NCBI GenBank assembly: GCA_006384855.1
Contig: VCJN01002494.1
Coordinates: 1-64,000 of the forward strand
Direction of reading: 5' to 3'
Source: Tetraselmis striata
Taxonomy: Eukaryota; Chlorophyta; Chlorodendrophyceae; Chlorodendrales; Chlorodendraceae
DNA length: 64,000 bases
Each line of letters begins with the position of its first letter. Positions within the stretch are counted from its first letter, which is position 1. Of the stretch, positions 18,962 through 30,261 are shown in pieces. Under the pieces are notes generated by a model. The model was not told where the DNA came from. It saw nothing but the letters and a program-made list of their open reading frames with translations, and made no database searches. A program made the position numbers and the translations under genes.

Positions 18962-21900
18962 ATGCCGCCGTCCGCCCCCGACCCGCTGCTATACACGCTA
19001 TTCAAGGGATCCTTCGCCGCAGCAGAGGCGCGAGAGCCCAGGCACGCAGCGGCGGCGCGCGACGCTGTGCTATCCTGGGGGTCATCCAGTAGCGCGTGGT
19101 CGCTGCTGTGGCGCGAGACCGGCGGGCGAGCCGACTACGCGCCGGCCGCGGAGGTGTCGTCGCAGGCGACCAGCTGCCGGCAGCGGCGGCCCGTCGCCTG
19201 CACAGTTGACACGTTTGTGCAGGCCGCGGTAAATGGCGGGGGAGGCTTCTTGCAGGTGCGGGTGGTTTCTCTGCCCGTAAATGCCTGCCCAGCCCGCCTC
19301 ACTGGCGCCTGGCGCCGAGCCCGGCGTTCCTGAGGCGGCAGGGATTCAGCGGTTGTAGTTTCGGAGTTCAGGGGTTTATGACGTCAAGTGCTGACCACAC
19401 TGCGTGTTGACGACAGGTGCCTACGTGGGGCTATGGAGGCGGACGTGGGGAGAAAGTCACAGGCTCGATACGGAGCCGCGTGGTGGAGCAGGTGATGGAT
19501 GGCGCGGCGGTGGTGGTACATGTTGAGGGGCTGCGTGGCAAGGAGGGAGGCGAGAAGGGGGGCGGGGAGGTGCTGTGGGAGCGCGTGCTGCTCTGGTGGT
19601 GGTCCAGCGCTGTTGGCGGAAAGGCCGTCATTACGGCGTGGCCCGTCGACCACCCGGATGTACCACTGCGTAAGAAGATCCTGCGCGACCGCGAGGTGTT
19701 GTTGATTGTGGCCAATGAGCAGGTGGGCCCAGCTTCGCCCTGATTAATCAGGAATGGCGCACATCACTACCCCGCTGTGCTGTACGTAGCCGTGATAACG
19801 TTCGGAGTGCTAATTACTGTGTGGCTGCCGTAATGCCTCCAGGCGATGCACGAGAATGCAGGTACCGTGAACACCACGATCGACATCGCTACCATAAACT
19901 ACCTGCCGAAACGGTTCCGCTTTCTATCCGGAGGGTTTCGGCATGACTGGGCGAGAAAGCGTGCGCAGCAGCTGCTTCTCAAGCTGCAAGAGGCGATGGC
20001 GGCGCAGCAGAAGCCGGCGGCGATTGGGCTTGGCGCAATGGTGAGCAAGATTATGGGCCACACGAAAGGTGAGCTCTCACACCATCGCAAGCAGATCCAC
20101 AAGCACAGGATTCCCTACGCTGGTAATGACTTACGCAACTCGACGCCGCGCTGCTCTTACTACTTGCGATACCTGGACAGGCGGCGGGCAATAACATGTC
20201 TCGGAGTTTGATCAATATTATCATTATATGGAGTTGTTGTTGGTAACCTGCATACGTGCCCGGCTGTCGTGTGTCTCTGGCAAGCGACAACCGGAGGGGG
20301 CGCTGGTGTTGGCCTCCTTGAATGGTAATGGGTGCCGCAGGGAATGGCGCACACGCAGAGGAGTGGAATGCGCAGTGCGAATGTCTGCTCCAGCGTGCCA
20401 CGGAAAGCCTGGCTGCCTGGGAGGAGATTGAGCCCGACGGCATTGAAACTATGAAGCTAGCTGTGAAGCAGCATCTGGAGGAGTCCACCATGGACCTCCA
20501 GCACATGCTGAAGCACATACCAAGCTTTGGCGGTGACCATGTCAGCCCCGGTCACGCCAACACAGAGCCGATGGAGCCTCACAGCTTACCGCGACTGTTC
20601 CAACGATACTGCGCATTTGGCAGCGGCCTCGCCGCCGTTGGCGACGCCAAGCTTTATAGCGTGCAGGTGCGGTTCAGCCCCGTCTGCAAATTCCAGTCCT
20701 CCACGAGGTCGTGGGTAATGCCTCCCTAGTGTTGCCGCCAGTCACACTGATCACTGACAGCGGATCTGGCCGGGGCATCCACCTGCGGGGCTGCGCAACA
20801 GGTCCGGCTGCAGAGCAGCGCCGCCCATACCATTTTCACGGCGATGCGGAAAGGGGCTTTCTGGGCATCTTATAGCCCGGTGCCAAACACCAAGAGCGTG
20901 CAGCGGACTCTCACACCCTGCGCGCTGCTGCCGGACACTCAGGTTGCTGGTCACCTCGCCCTGAACACACGTTAGCGCCACCCCCTCTGCGTGCAGGCCA
21001 CACACAGTGGATTCTTTAGAATCATAATGACATTGTTCCCCAGCTGAGGTGATGACTGGCGCAGGCGGTGCTGCTCCGGCTGGAGAAGGACAAGTGGGCG
21101 ATGAGCAGCCGGAAGGGACCCAATGCGGGCGTTAATGTGTGGCGTGGGGTGAGGCTCCTGCGCAGTTTGCTCAAACGTTTGCTCCAGCATGTCACCCGTT
21201 GTTGTCGTTCTGACGGGCAAGGCCTGCATGCAGATACAAACGAGCAGGGAGATCAAGTCTGGCAGGTACCTTGTGGTGATTGCCTCAGGCACTGCACTGG
21301 TGGAAGCTGTGCTGAAGAGCGAGCAGATGCCCGCCTCCATGCGGACAGGGAGGACATCTCGGCAAACTGCCGAGTCCTCATCCGGCTTGTTCACCCACAT
21401 AGCCTTCCACATCGTTTCCACGGTGAGCGGGCCCACCGTCACCCCGTCACTCTGTGCCCTCAGCATGACAGAACCTGCATGTGTTTCTTCTCCGTGGCTG
21501 TTGATGCATGTGGCAGAGATTGTGATGCATTGAGACCGGTGCTCGGGCCCACTGTTGCAGGGAAGCCACACGGATGTCACCATTGTGGCCGTCAGCCCCT
21601 CGCCCTGCCTGGCACCCTTTCCCGCCATGTCGCATGTCGTCACCAGTTTCGAGGCCGGGCTGCACAGCGCGGAGGGCCTGAAGCACGGCTCTCCACGCAT
21701 GCAGGCCCGATCCGTGCGAGCGTCACGCGCGCAGAGTGACCTCCTCCATCAGCAGGCAAATCAGCCTTCTAGCGATGCGTGTGGCTGCTCCGCGATCATA
21801 GACATACTGCCGCCGGGGCTGCGGCAGATGGCGAGGATGATGACCTTCCAGTTCTAGTGCATATGCAGATGGTATATGGCATCGATGCCAAGCGGATGCC

Positions 21901-22796
21901 CCTCCGTGGCCACCACTTGCACAGGTGGTTGCCGGATCTGTATCAAGAGAAAACAACTCATACAATGGCAACCCGTCAGTGAATGTATTTGTAATACACA
22001 ATGAAATACGCGTTGAATTTCCAGCCTTCGGGAGCGCCGGGCTTTGCATCCAGCATGTGGTTTTGTAACTACTCAAAAACGTATCGAACGATAATCACAG
22101 CATCAGCGATATTGCAGCAAGTTGTGATACGTATTGTTTCTCGTTGCCACAAGGAAGAAAATATATTCACCAATCAACAATGCTTCAGATGTGCTGATTG
22201 ATGTATGCACCATGGGTAGCAGTGTTCCGTAGTATTGTTGGACCCACTCAATCACGCAGCAGCAATCACATGTTGTACTGTACCTCTTTTCTGGCAGTCC
22301 ATCCGTGCATTGTAAACACATTGACATACGGATGTGCATAAGCGCTGGTGGCGGATGTGCAATATAGAGGGGGGGGGGGGGGGGCATGTAATCCGACCAA
22401 TAACGTACATGTAAATTTAGATCTGCCGGGAACGTCCATTGTCCTAGCTAGTCTCGTCTAGCCGTAGCCAAAAATAGATGTTTGGGTTATGTGCTTTGCG
22501 TGCTCTGTTACTCTGTATGTAACTGCGAATCAGCCCCGGCTGGAGATATAATTATGATTGGGGGTTCAGCAGATGATAATTCATTATTTATTGTGTTCAC
22601 TTGGGGTATTCATGCCAACACCTGACTGCGAGGCGACGGACGATTATTAACGCTGCTCTCCTACGGTACAAGTACCGGTATTACGACTATCTTCATACAT
22701 ACTTATCGTCGTATCACGGCGGTGCAGGATTTTGTGGCGGACGCGACCTCGGAGGACAAGGCGGCGCTCAAGGCCGCCGGCATTATCATGGAGTAA
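18962..22796 (+). CDS. Six-exon gene of unknown function, about 434 aa
   Basis: Exons 18962-19255, 19417-19722, 19843-20068, 20341-20666, 21065-21148 and 22728-22796 all have AG acceptors and GTG donors with matching phases, and end in DKAALKAAGIIME-stop. The first exon starts MPPSAPDPLLYTLF. Exon 2 is glycine/valine-rich with WERVLLWWWSSAVGG. Exon 3 contains a basic helix (HDWARKRAQQLLLKLQEA), exon 4 an acidic helical stretch and LPRLFQRYCAFGSG, exon 5 LLRLEKDKWAMSSRKGP. I recognise no domain. There is no signal peptide or obvious membrane segment apart from the Trp-rich patch. The last intron is 1.6 kb and could hide another exon. Consistent phases and protein-like composition make this a real gene; the function is open. 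Confidence 0.65.
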
Positions 22797-23800
22797 CAGC
22801 CGTAACCGTTGCGCCCCCGGAATCCTGCTGGCACACGAAATAGACCGCACTGCCAAGGATATCGAGGCACAGTGATAGTCGGCCATGACACGCTGTTGAT
22901 CAGACAAGGCGTCCTTCGTCTTATTGTTGTTGTTGTTGTTGGGTAATATTCATATTTCCGTTGATGGGGGCAAGACCCACACATTCAAGGCTTACTGCTA
23001 GCGGATATGCTGCCACTGCGCGCCGCCCTTGATGCCCTCCCTCCCCCCGCCCCCGGCCTGGGATTGCTGACATAACGTAAGGCGTCCGTAGTCGCTGTAC
23101 GGGATATGTCGAGAGGCTGTCAGCAGCGCATCGGCCAGCAGCCGCTGGCGAGTACTGGAGCTGTCTCCCGGGAGCAGTAGTCGCTGCGTCGCGCCTGAAT
23201 TGGGTGGGTAAACCCATCAATCATCCACAATCTGGGTGCGGTAGCTCACCATTCCCATACCGCCCATCAGCAGCACCGCACTCCCCACCATCGTCCAGCA
23301 ACTTCCGGCCTTGTATTTCCGAAATAAGGACTTTGTTCGGAGACATGACTGGCAAGGCATCTACCGATACTTTGCGCTACTGCTCAACTGTCCTGGGGCG
23401 ACAGACTACCGCCGCCCGGGCTGCATCAAGTACGGCCAAGGTGACGCCCTTATTCCGGTTATAACACATGCAGGCAGTGCATGAGACACGGCTTCAGCGA
23501 CACACGTTCGCTTGTCTGTGGCCAGCATGATGACTTACACTGCCCGTGGTTCTGACCCTTTGCTGCGTAGCAAGACAATAGAATCAGATAAGAAACTCGC
23601 CGATATCGCAAATCGCGGTGCGGTATACAGAATACGCTACATTTACATCAGCAATACTTTTTCGTTGGGGGCATTAGGTTTTATTTTCCATGTTGTGTAT
23701 TTCGAATATATAAATAGTAACTAATGCCGATAAGATGACCATCCCATTAGCGATTGCAAGTTGTATTTTGATGATGCAATTTCATTTTCTATATTTTTTT
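22797..23800. other. Intergenic, no supported gene
   Basis: Contains a short (TTG)n microsatellite at about 22922-22941 and otherwise unremarkable sequence that becomes AT-rich after 23560. Confidence 0.5.
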
Positions 23801-23970
23801 CGCCCCCGGGACGGGACTGGCACCAGTGAAACCTTTGCAGCGTCTCTACGACGGCCGTTTAGGCAGCGATCCACTTACAGGATGCCCTGGGTAGGCGACG
23901 CTCGGTTCTAGTCGACAATCAGATTGCAGATGCATTCTGCAAGACTATTTGGAGGCCATTGCCGGAATTC
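23801..23970 (+). repeat. Dispersed repeat R3, copy 1
   Basis: About 170 bp shared with 25263-25430, same orientation: 'cgcccccgggac.ggactgg', 'caccagtgaaacc', 'gacggccgtt.aggcagc', 'ctgggtaggcgacgctc', 'gcattctgcaagactattt'. No open frame of note. It is probably an end or fragment of a transposable element. Confidence 0.75.
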
Positions 23971-25262
23971 CCCACACTGTTGGATCACCGTATAACACAC
24001 TGCCATCAAAATACCCGACACTGACCACGAAAGGTCTGCCCTACCCTACGACGCGTTCAAGCGTCGGCCCATTCGAGTAAGGCGGGTTGGGGCAAGCCCC
24101 ATCCCACGGAGCAAAGCATTTCGGGCGGGGTGCGATCTATACGCTATACCAATCAAGCGCGGGGTACATTCCGCAATGATTGCAACACTCCGCACTACTC
24201 GCAAAAGCTGTAATAGGTCACGGCCGGTGCCATCCGCCCCTATCCCATGACCCCGTGCAACAGCGCAAATTGTACTATATTATAGCGCCGGTCGCTTTCT
24301 GAAATGTTATGAATGAACACATTGAGTACGTTATCACCAGTAGCGCTACATCTTGTCGTCACCACCTTGCAATAATGGGCTTTCGTGGCCTCGTAGTAAA
24401 CATAAATACGGCGACGATGAGATGTCGTCTCGGCATGGGCCGTGATATAGGTTCATGCGTACTCGCGTATGGCATGTATAGTAGTCGTCGCTACATAGAT
24501 TTAAACATAGACGGAATACTGATGCAGTAGACAAGCACGCAACAAGTAGCGCCGGCGGTATGTAATATTTACCGCACAAGCAATAATAAATAAGGTGTGC
24601 TCATCGCGTTGTTGCATGCCAGTCTCATCGCGGTTTCCTGCAAGTCCGCCAGCAAGCAATGTCCCGGGCCAGCCGGGCCGAGGGCGGGAAAAAGGGTTTC
24701 ACTCCGCCTATTTCGCTTAAAAAATGTAGCTCGCGCGCGCTAAGGATTACAGGTACTTGGGATTACACACATGCAAAAGTCAGCACAACGATCTGGAGAG
24801 AACAATACGGCACGCCCCTGTCCCAGGGCGGAAAAAAAAGGCGCAGCTCGTACTACATAACCGGTAGTTGTCATAACCCGTACCATACCGCGTTCTTTAA
24901 TATTATTATTCATTCGCGGCGTGCCTGTAGGTGCATACAGTCACTATTAAGTCAAGAATGCATCGGCGCACGCAGCATGGCGGCGATGCAGATCCGGTGG
25001 CGATATCGCAAACAATAAGGATTCTCTCCGAAGCTTTTTCGATAGCGACTACTTCCTCGCCATTTCCACCGATTTATATAAACTAGATCGTTTCTATCCG
25101 AGCATGTGGCCATCCAAGTCTGTTGTCCCGTACTGGCAGTTGTTGTAATATTGCATCACGTGCTCAGCTGTGGCTCAGCTCAGCGCAGTCAAAGCGACGA
25201 AGGCTTGGCGACTACACCGCGCGGGGCGCATATAGTCGCTACCTCGTTTGTTTCTTTTTTCC
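23971..25262. other. Spacer between R3 copies, no supported gene
   Basis: Mixed composition. Short open frames at 24309-24530 and 24659-25018 have no recognisable domain or splice context, so I do not call them. Confidence 0.45.
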
Positions 25263-25430
25263 CGCCCCCGGGACAGGACTGGCACCAGTGAAACCCTTAT
25301 TTATTGCAGCGACGGCCGTTCAGGCAGCAATCCAGTTACGGAAAGGCCTGGGTAGGCGACGCTCCGTCATAGGCATCAAGCAAATTGCCGAAGCATTCTG
25401 CAAGACTATTTGAAGGCCAGTGTCGGAGTT
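25263..25430 (+). repeat. Dispersed repeat R3, copy 2
   Basis: Second copy of the 23801-23970 repeat, with indels around the 'tttattgcagc' segment. It is preceded by the same T-rich stretch. Confidence 0.75.
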
Positions 25431-25950
25431 TCCAACGCTACCTGCTCGTACCTGCTGGATGGGTTTGGTTCCTGACCTACCCGTACTGCGTCGCTGTCTG
25501 ACGCGATGCCAGCGCGCGCCGTCTTCAGCATGCTGAAGGATTATCTGCCCCTGATTTAGCCAAGCAGGCAGCGCCTGTAGTCTGACACCACAGTTCCTTC
25601 CACAGTCGCTACGCCCTCACTGACGTAGCTACGTAGCTACGTCCACAGGCTTATCCGCCATCACACGCGATTCCCTCATCTCCTCGTCAATCCCTTCGAT
25701 ATCCGCCCTTGCTTCGTATCGTGGGCGCGGCCCCGGGTTCGGGGCCAAGGGAGTGCGGCGGCGGTGCGCGATGCGGCGGCTCAACGGGGTTGTGGCTGGC
25801 GGGTAAGCGCGGTAGTAGACGCACGGCGAGCAGGGCGGGGCAGGGCGGTCCCATCGACCCAACGCGCGGCGGAAGGGGGCGCGAGAGAGCGGGAGAGTGC
25901 GCAAGGACGGAAGCAGCAGAGCCGGCGGGGTTCGTCCCTCGCTGGGCGGG

Positions 25951-28900
25951 ATGAAGCTGCCGGTGTACCAAGTTGGCTTGCTGGCGCTCGTCTCGCTGGT
26001 GGCCAGCCTGGAGATGTACTACGAATTCGGTGACCCCCCCCCCCCCCCCCCCCCTCTTTAAACAAGCGCGTGCACGCACTCGCACACACACCCCTCTCGT
26101 GCGCGCTTTGCCAGGCTGCTGGCGCCTCACACCATCGACAAGAGAGAGCCAGCCACCCAGCCAGAGAGAGGGGGGGGGGGGGGGGGGGAGAGAGAGAGAG
26201 AGAGAGAGAGAGTTATATATTGTTCTCTTCCACTCCACTTTCCATTCCGCTACGTGCCGATGGTTGAAGGGCATTATAACTACAGCATCATCACCAATTA
26301 TCACATAGCCACTCTTCTCACCGGCAAGGGCAACTGCGCCGCTATTGCGGCAGAGATTCCCAGATGGTAGCCAGCAGGGTACCCTCCAAAAGCCGCGAAC
26401 AATCGGAGGCGAGGGGGGGGGGGGGGGGGGGGGGGCGACCTGGACAAACTTTGTGATTGGGTGGGCTGCCCTTGGTTCTCTGCTCGGTACGTGATCTTTG
26501 GGCTGGCTTGGTATCGGAGCTGTGCAGACGATTATCGGGTCTCTGTGTGGCTGCTAGCGCATGTGATCATGGCTGGAGGCAGCGGGGTGGGATGTGTGAC
26601 TATTGCAAAGGGGGTTGGGGGAACGGTCACGCTGCCAGGCGGAGTGGTGCGCATGTGGGAGGTGGCGGCGCATGACATGGGGCAAATGTGGCGTCCCATC
26701 CTGGCGCAGTTGGGTCGCAGCCGGACGGCATCCCGCGGGGCCCAAAGCCGCAGCCGCGCGACACAGTGATGAGCAATCTGAAGAAGGAGCTAGGTGCGTG
26801 CCGGGGCTACCCCGGGGACTGCGCGGCCGGGGGTTGCCTGCAGGGGGGTGCATGCTACACGATGGCTGCCGGTGTTTCCTGTGGAGGGAAGGGCGGCCTG
26901 AGCCGGCGCGCTGCCCGGCCCGACGCAGGCACGCAGCACCGCTTCCCGCTGCTGACCAAGCACCTGACCAAGGGGCTCAACGGCGGCCGGCTGAACACCA
27001 GCGGGCTGGTGCTGCACGGTCGCCTCGGCGACAAGGAGGCCAAGGCGTTGCAGCTCACTGAGTCTGGTGCCCCCCCCCCCCCCCACACACACACTAACCG
27101 CCCCCAACAGCAACAATCAACTTGGCTTCGAGCCGTGACACCTGCATCCTCCTCGGCACCCCTCGATCTGCCCGCAGAGGCGCACGAGATCAACCAGATC
27201 CTCCCCGAGGCGGACTTCAACCACCAGTACAGCAGCTGCGCGGTCGTGGGCAACAGCGCCAGCCTCATGCAGTACCAGGCGCGCCCCCCCGACCCCCCCC
27301 CCCCCCCCCCCCCCCCTCCTATTGCACACATCCACACATACAGCACCCATGGGTGTGTGTGTTTGGGGGGGGGGGGGGGGGGGGGCTGGAGGGGGGGTGC
27401 CCGTCTCTACCCGGCGGGAGTCCCTCCCATCCAGCCTCCCCCCCCCCCCCCCCCCTGCCTCCCCCTGCGCCCCCGCACAGTATGGCAACGAGATCGACGG
27501 CCACGACGTGGTGCTGCGCTTCAACGACGCGCCCACGCGCACGTTTGAGGAGCACACGGGCCGCCGCTGCACCTTCCGCGCCATCAGCCACGAGCACACG
27601 CGGCAGCTGATCGGGCTCAGCAAGGTGCCGGAGCGCGGAGGTGCCCCCGCCCCCCCCCCCCCCCCCCCCCTCCCCCACCTCCTCGCTGCTCCCGCACTCC
27701 CCGGTATGCAAAGTTTTCAAGCCACATGATCATCATGCCTGGGTGCATCCCGAGCTGTCAGCCGTTCAGTCAAACCACCCATCTCAGGATGCTGGCCACT
27801 TGGCGTTTTTCAATTTAGTGCCAAGGCGACGCCGCAAAGTATGCCGAAACGATGACATAAATCGCGGATCTCGATCTGAAATCAGAACCCGTGGGAAACC
27901 ATGCATCTGGTATACTTCCTTCAGGAATAACTCAGCTGAGGAGTACAATTCACCAGTCACAGTTTTAGTCGTCGGAATGAAAGACGCTTGACGGGCCAGA
28001 TGTCACAGGGCCACCAGCATTGCACCATTACTCACATTACTCACAGGTAAATCGGTAATGAGGTCCAAACCATCGCTGGGGCGCCATGCCATTGCCGTCC
28101 AAATCGGAATTGGAACTGAAATATGCTACAGCTTCATTCCGGCCAGTTTTCCAGCTACGCGGGCCAGCTGCCGCACGGCCCGGCTGCATCAGCCCGCATA
28201 GGGTCGGCCGTAGCCGGTAGCACGCAGCCCTCTGAAGGCCAGGTTTCTTTACGGCCGTCCAAATGCTATGGGGCTTGGCTGGTCCGATGGGCAGTTTCGC
28301 TGTGCTTGGCGGCAAGGCGTGCAGGTCGTTGCTCAAGTGGCACGGACGCAGTTTTCACGTGCGATGTTTGGTCGCGGGAGTACCCCCCAGACTGGTGAAA
28401 GTGCGATCCAATGCGCCTAATGTATCGGAGGATAAGGGCTCAGGTCTATAAACTGGCCGAGGTCGGTGGAGTGATGGATGGAGGATCAGGGATGGGCGGG
28501 CGAGCGGGAGCCTGAAACCATTATTTTCTCGGTAAATCCAACATATGGGAGACCTCGCGGACCCCTTCACACAACGCTGCAGTGCTGGAGCCAAGGCAGC
28601 CGTCGAGTAAGGGGCGCATGCGATGGCGGATGCGCGACCCAAAGTCGGCAACGGCTGGCTCCAAGGGCGCGCCCTGAGCCCAGCATGCCATGTGGCGCCG
28701 CCACGCAGACGCGCACAAGGGGAAGGGCGCCATCAAGCCGGGCGCGCGCACGGTGCTGGTCATGCCGGACACGCCGCTGCGCTACTACGCGGACCTGCGG
28801 CACAAGTTCCCGGAGAACGTCATCATGTACATGAAGCCGGAGGTGCGCAATGGGGGGTGTGCGGGGTGGGTGGTTCGGGGGAGTGGGGGCCCCACTGCCC

Positions 28901-30261
28901 AAACGTAACCCCCCCCCCCCCCCCCCCCCCCCCCCGTTACGGTTACGGGGTGGAGAGTGGGCCACCTGTCGTCAGTCGGTTCGACACCGGTCATGTCCGG
29001 GGCGGGGCGTGAGTCCGTGCACGCCGACTTCACTTGATTGCGTGAAGTTATGTTCACTTCCTGTAAACAGCGTACGCGTAACGTTTGAGAATTATTACAG
29101 CTGCTTTTCTGGTAGTTTTACGTTACGCAGGCCAGCTGTCTCGCGGCCCGGCTGCGTACATCCACATAGGATCGGCTGCTTGCGCATTGCCCTCTGAGCA
29201 TGCATGCAGCCGTCCGAGGCGAAGTTTCGGGGGACCCCGCTTAGTGATAAGTAACTAGTGCACTTCCGTGCCCCCCAAAAGCTCCGTCGTCCATGTTGAG
29301 GGTCGCTTAGCTCAAGTGGGTTGGCTCAATTTAGTTGAGCAGCGTAGCAAAATAGTACTTACCCGGGTATGCACAGTCCTGGCTCGGTCGAGGAATCCGT
29401 CACGCACGACGGGCCACACCTGGTTTCACGGGTGTGGAATCTCAGTGGAACTTCTTCCTAAACCTTTATCCCCGCCTCAAAGATGATCCATTCGGTGGGT
29501 GTTGTGAAGGAGGCGGTCAAACATTGAGCCCGGCGGTCCGCGCCCGCTTCTCGGGAACTTTATAAATGAAACACTTACAAAAACGCAGGGCCGGGGGGGG
29601 GGGGGGGGGGGGCTCTACCGGGGCCGCTTCCATGCTGTCCTTTCAGACACTCGTGGGCTTCCCCGCCCAACGTGACGCGGTTTCATTCGCCGATGCAGAT
29701 GGCGGCGGCGGCCAACAAGCTGTACCAGCAGGTGGTCGACAGGTTGGCGCGGCTGGGGGAGCGGGAGGCGATGCACGCGGACGATCACCCCACCGGCCTC
29801 GTGGCGGTGCTGTTCCTCATGCAGGTGGGCCCGTGCCGCCCCCACTGCCGCCGCGCAAAGGCTGCGCCCCGCCCGTGCCCTCTGCCCCACCTAGCGATTC
29901 AACGGTCGCCGTGTCGGCAAGACATGACAAGCAGACATCGGACAGACACCTCACAGCCTCAACGAGTTTCAGATCCTCACTGATTGCATCAAACAGCAAT
30001 CATATGCTGCTGGACATCTAACTTTCAGGGATGTCCTTGGCAACGCCCCCCCCCCCCCCCCCCCCCGGCTTCTTCCGGCAGGTTTGCCGCAAGGTGTCGC
30101 TGTACGGCTTCCAGCCCACCGCCCCGCCGCGCGGCTCCTCCATGCCGAGCGCGATGTACTACGACAAGGTGCTCACCGACTCGGACATCACGGCCTCGCC
30201 CGTCAACTTTCTCTTCTGGCGCGTCCTCAACACGGAGAACTTGGTCCGCCTGCGGTGCTGA
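25951..30261 (+). CDS. GT29 sialyltransferase-like protein, type II Golgi membrane protein
   Basis: Exon 1 (25951-26029) encodes MKLPVYQVGLLALVSLVA, a short cytoplasmic tail plus signal-anchor. Further exons by phase: 26270-26366; an exon ending at 26793; 26929-27066; 27178-27278; 27481-27640; 28709-28842; 29699-29824; 30082-30261 (stop TGA). The link between 26366 and about 26700 is unresolved. Sialyl motif L is SSCAVVGNSASLMQYQ + YGNEIDGHDVVLRFNDAPT across an exon junction. Motif S is around HPTGLVAVLFLMQ + VCRKVSLYGF, and motif III is SAMYYDK. In the C-terminal motif VS the usual His-x4-Glu is not evident (VNFLFWRVLNTEN). The family transfers sialic acid or related nonulosonic acids from CMP donors to glycans in the Golgi lumen. 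Several introns contain C or G tracts of 15-27 bases, and one donor may be GC (27279). A sialidase-like gene follows on the same strand. Confidence 0.85.
26164..26212 (+). repeat. G tract plus (GA)n microsatellite in sialyltransferase intron 1
   Basis: A run of about 20 G followed by about 12 GA repeats, inside the first intron, just upstream of the exon 2 acceptor at 26268-26269. Confidence 0.85.
28909..28935 (+). repeat. 27-base C tract in a sialyltransferase intron
   Basis: One of the longest of many homopolymer C/G tracts within introns of this gene. Others lie at about 26034, 26413 (G), 27069, 27294, 27365 (G), 27440, 27650, 29592 (G) and 30046. Confidence 0.9.

Noticed and set aside
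20972-21700. 242-codon open frame on the minus strand
   Set aside because: Overlaps exon 5 and the last intron of the 18962 gene. No recognisable motif, and two plus-strand frames of similar length cover the same DNA. Kept only as a point to test.
26854-27729. Several long frames with poly-Pro or poly-Gly stretches on both strands
   Set aside because: Created by C and G homopolymer tracts in introns; frames open only because CCC and GGG contain no stop.
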